A stretch of DNA of 64,000 nucleotides from Neckera pumila. Lineage: Eukaryota > Streptophyta > Bryopsida > Hypnales > Neckeraceae. The stretch is taken from NCBI GenBank assembly GCA_963969595.1, contig OZ018411.1, positions 24,922,545-24,986,544 of the forward strand, read 5' to 3'. The notes under the pieces are model-generated. The model was not told where the DNA came from. It made no database searches and saw only the letters and a program-made list of their open reading frames with translations. Below, piece after piece: positions 62,497 to 64,000 of this stretch. Position 1 is the first letter of the stretch. Every line of letters begins with the position of its first letter. Position numbers and translations under genes: made by a program.

Positions 62497-62941
62497 AAGG
62501 TAAACCAACCCATTGTGGTCAAACTTTGGAGTCTACCCTCATGCCATTGTTGAAAGTTTTCAAAAAAATTCCCACATGAAGACAAGTGTGAGAAATAGTG
62601 AGAGCAATTGAAATTATATTTTTCAAATAAAGTATAAACTTGTTATTGATTTTTGAAGTGATCAGTCCAAAAGAGTCAATAGACTACTCCATAACCAACA
62701 AAAAGTGTACCCAATATGCTCTTCTTAATCACCTAAAGTGGTCACAATAATTTCTAATGTAGAAGGCCATAAAAAGTCACTTCCTACAATGATTTGCATT
62801 GAAAAAGCAGGTGTTTCTAATGAGGTCACTAATCACTCCATTGGTGTCAGGTTAGACATTGATTGTAGCCAAAAAAACTACCATGGAGTCATTAGGTGTC
62901 CACTATGGGTCATCTGACCACAATGGGCTGGTCTACTTTAA
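62497..62941. mobile_element. AAGGTA-ended element, copy 4, nested in the CACTA transposon
   Basis: The left end AAGGTAAACCAACCCATTGTGG is inverted at the right end (CCACAATGGGCTGGTCTACTTT). Length 445 bp. The interior matches copies 1-3. Its place inside the CACTA element shows this family moved after the CACTA insertion. Confidence 0.8.
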
Positions 62942-64000
62942 GTAAAACTAATATATCTTGTTCTAAGACAAAATCACGAAATTAAAATCCCTATAAGAAA
63001 CAAAAAATCAGATGCATGATGAGACTTCTTCATTTTAAATTCTTATCCCCACTTTCAAATCTTGATGTCTGTCAAATAAAAGCCATTTCAATAGTTTAAA
63101 TCTCAGTCTACATGAACCTACTGAACTACTTCATCCATAGTCATGGTTTAACATTTCAGATTCAAATCATAACACTAATATTTACATCTTAAGAAATTAT
63201 TCAATAAATTGTTTTTCCATCCAATTCAATACAACTTTGAAACTCTACCTATCATGTCCGCTCCAATGCTAATTACTGCAAATTCAGAAGTGGAATTCAA
63301 ACTTTTTGAAGAACAAATGACCACATTTGTAGTATTCCTCCATTATCATGGGCTTCTGCTTCTTACCTTGTGATAACAAATAAATTACATTTCAATATTA
63401 CCATTGTTGCCAAAAACCTATCGTGTCACAAAAATCGTATATATGCTATATGGAATTCTACTTTCAATTGCATTTCTCTTATATTTATCAATTAGATATA
63501 GAGATACATATCTCTACATATAAATTCAATTGTTCCCTTCTTGTCCACAGATTTATAGCCATCTCCATTGGGACATGTAATTTTAGATGCCTACTAATTC
63601 TCTTCCTCACAATGGAAATAATTCAAGCCTTTTGTTTCCAGAAATCCTACTTGACGTATCCATCATCTCATGAAAAATGCTAATCAGTGCAGGCAAGTAT
63701 TGCACACCTACCCCTATGCACATGCAAACATATTCCTGTATCTTACCACATTACAATCATACACATCTAAGGACATACTTCATAAACTTCAACAATAATA
63801 TTGCTCAATTTAGTTTTCCAACATTTCAAGTACTAGAAGACATTCTACTAATAAAAAAATTTCTCCAAATAGATAACTTGTATTGACATTATCGAGCATC
63901 CTGTGTAATCATGTTTTCTCATTCACTATTAACACAAGCTTTGAATTCTATATTATATTCAAATTCTATAAAATTTCAAACATGAAAAGAGGTGGACGGC

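Larger units (their letters stand above)
56533..64000 (-). mobile_element. Large CACTA (En/Spm) transposon, left part; continues beyond window
   Basis: The terminus CACTAGTAGAAAATG lies at 56533, preceded by AGA as the probable 3-bp duplication. GTTGACAAAATCAACA immediately inside is a subterminal palindrome of the kind bound by CACTA transposases. Minus-strand tnp2-type transposase remnants (58927-61961) read toward this end. No inward TAGTG partner is seen, and the N-terminal transposase exons are absent, so the right end lies past 64000. An AAGGTA MITE is nested at 62497. Other stretches (57-58.9, 59.6-61, 62-64 kb) are AT-rich and without further recognisable coding sequence. Confidence 0.82.

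Overview
The window is nuclear DNA of a streptophyte plant, probably a non-seed land plant, although this guess from sequence character alone is weak. It is AT-rich and repeat-dominated, with small islands of GC-richer genes that have GT/AG introns. The plant signs are a telo-box (AAACCCTAA) promoter on a ribosomal protein gene, an intronless carotenoid-cleavage (NCED-type) gene relic, CACTA/Spm and Ty3 transposons, and Tourist-type MITEs with TTA target duplications.

Layout. 1-560: a small element with perfect 22-bp inverted ends. 2.15-7.19 kb (minus): a many-exon class I methyltransferase gene of the METTL13/EEF1A-methyltransferase type, including a 20-nt microexon; one tiny exon could not be placed. 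8.39-9.34 kb (minus): an intact two-exon ubiquitin-L40 fusion gene with a telo-box promoter and a Tourist-type MITE just upstream. 11.35-12.26 kb: a CACTA deletion derivative with a clean 3-bp duplication. 13.5-14.9 kb (plus): an intact four-exon 60S ribosomal protein L7 gene. 15-22.9 kb: mostly unassigned DNA, with a decayed Ty3 integrase at 17.2-17.6 kb and a minisatellite near 19 kb. 22.9-26.1 kb (minus): a serine-rich protein gene of unknown family, modelled as four exons, all joined in phase 0.

28.6-53.4 kb is a dense, nested MITE landscape. Three kinds of element recur. 'TTAA' elements (roughly 540-940 bp) begin TTAACCCCTAAAGG and end in its reverse complement. Elements of about 445 bp have AAGGTA ends. 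Elements of 270-310 bp have CATTAG...CTAATG ends and, at three independent nested sites, leave no target duplication at all. A 496-bp full-length palindrome at 30.9-31.7 kb is itself split by one of the CATTAG elements. The only gene-like object here is the NCED-type pseudogene at 46.2-47.9 kb, with one premature stop and two homopolymer frameshifts. At 52.27-52.38 kb three perfect heat-shock elements sit directly upstream of a TATA box.

53.4-64 kb holds a LINE ORF1 relic and then a large CACTA transposon. Its left end is at 56,533 and its decayed tnp2 transposase reads toward that end; the other end lies outside the window.

The genes are unrelated housekeeping or singleton genes with no operon-like logic. 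The main interest is the transposon biology: nested insertions that give built-in empty sites, TTAA target use, and MITEs carrying bZIP-type ACGT palindromes. Exon boundaries were deduced by reading splice sites and recalled family conservation, without any database search.
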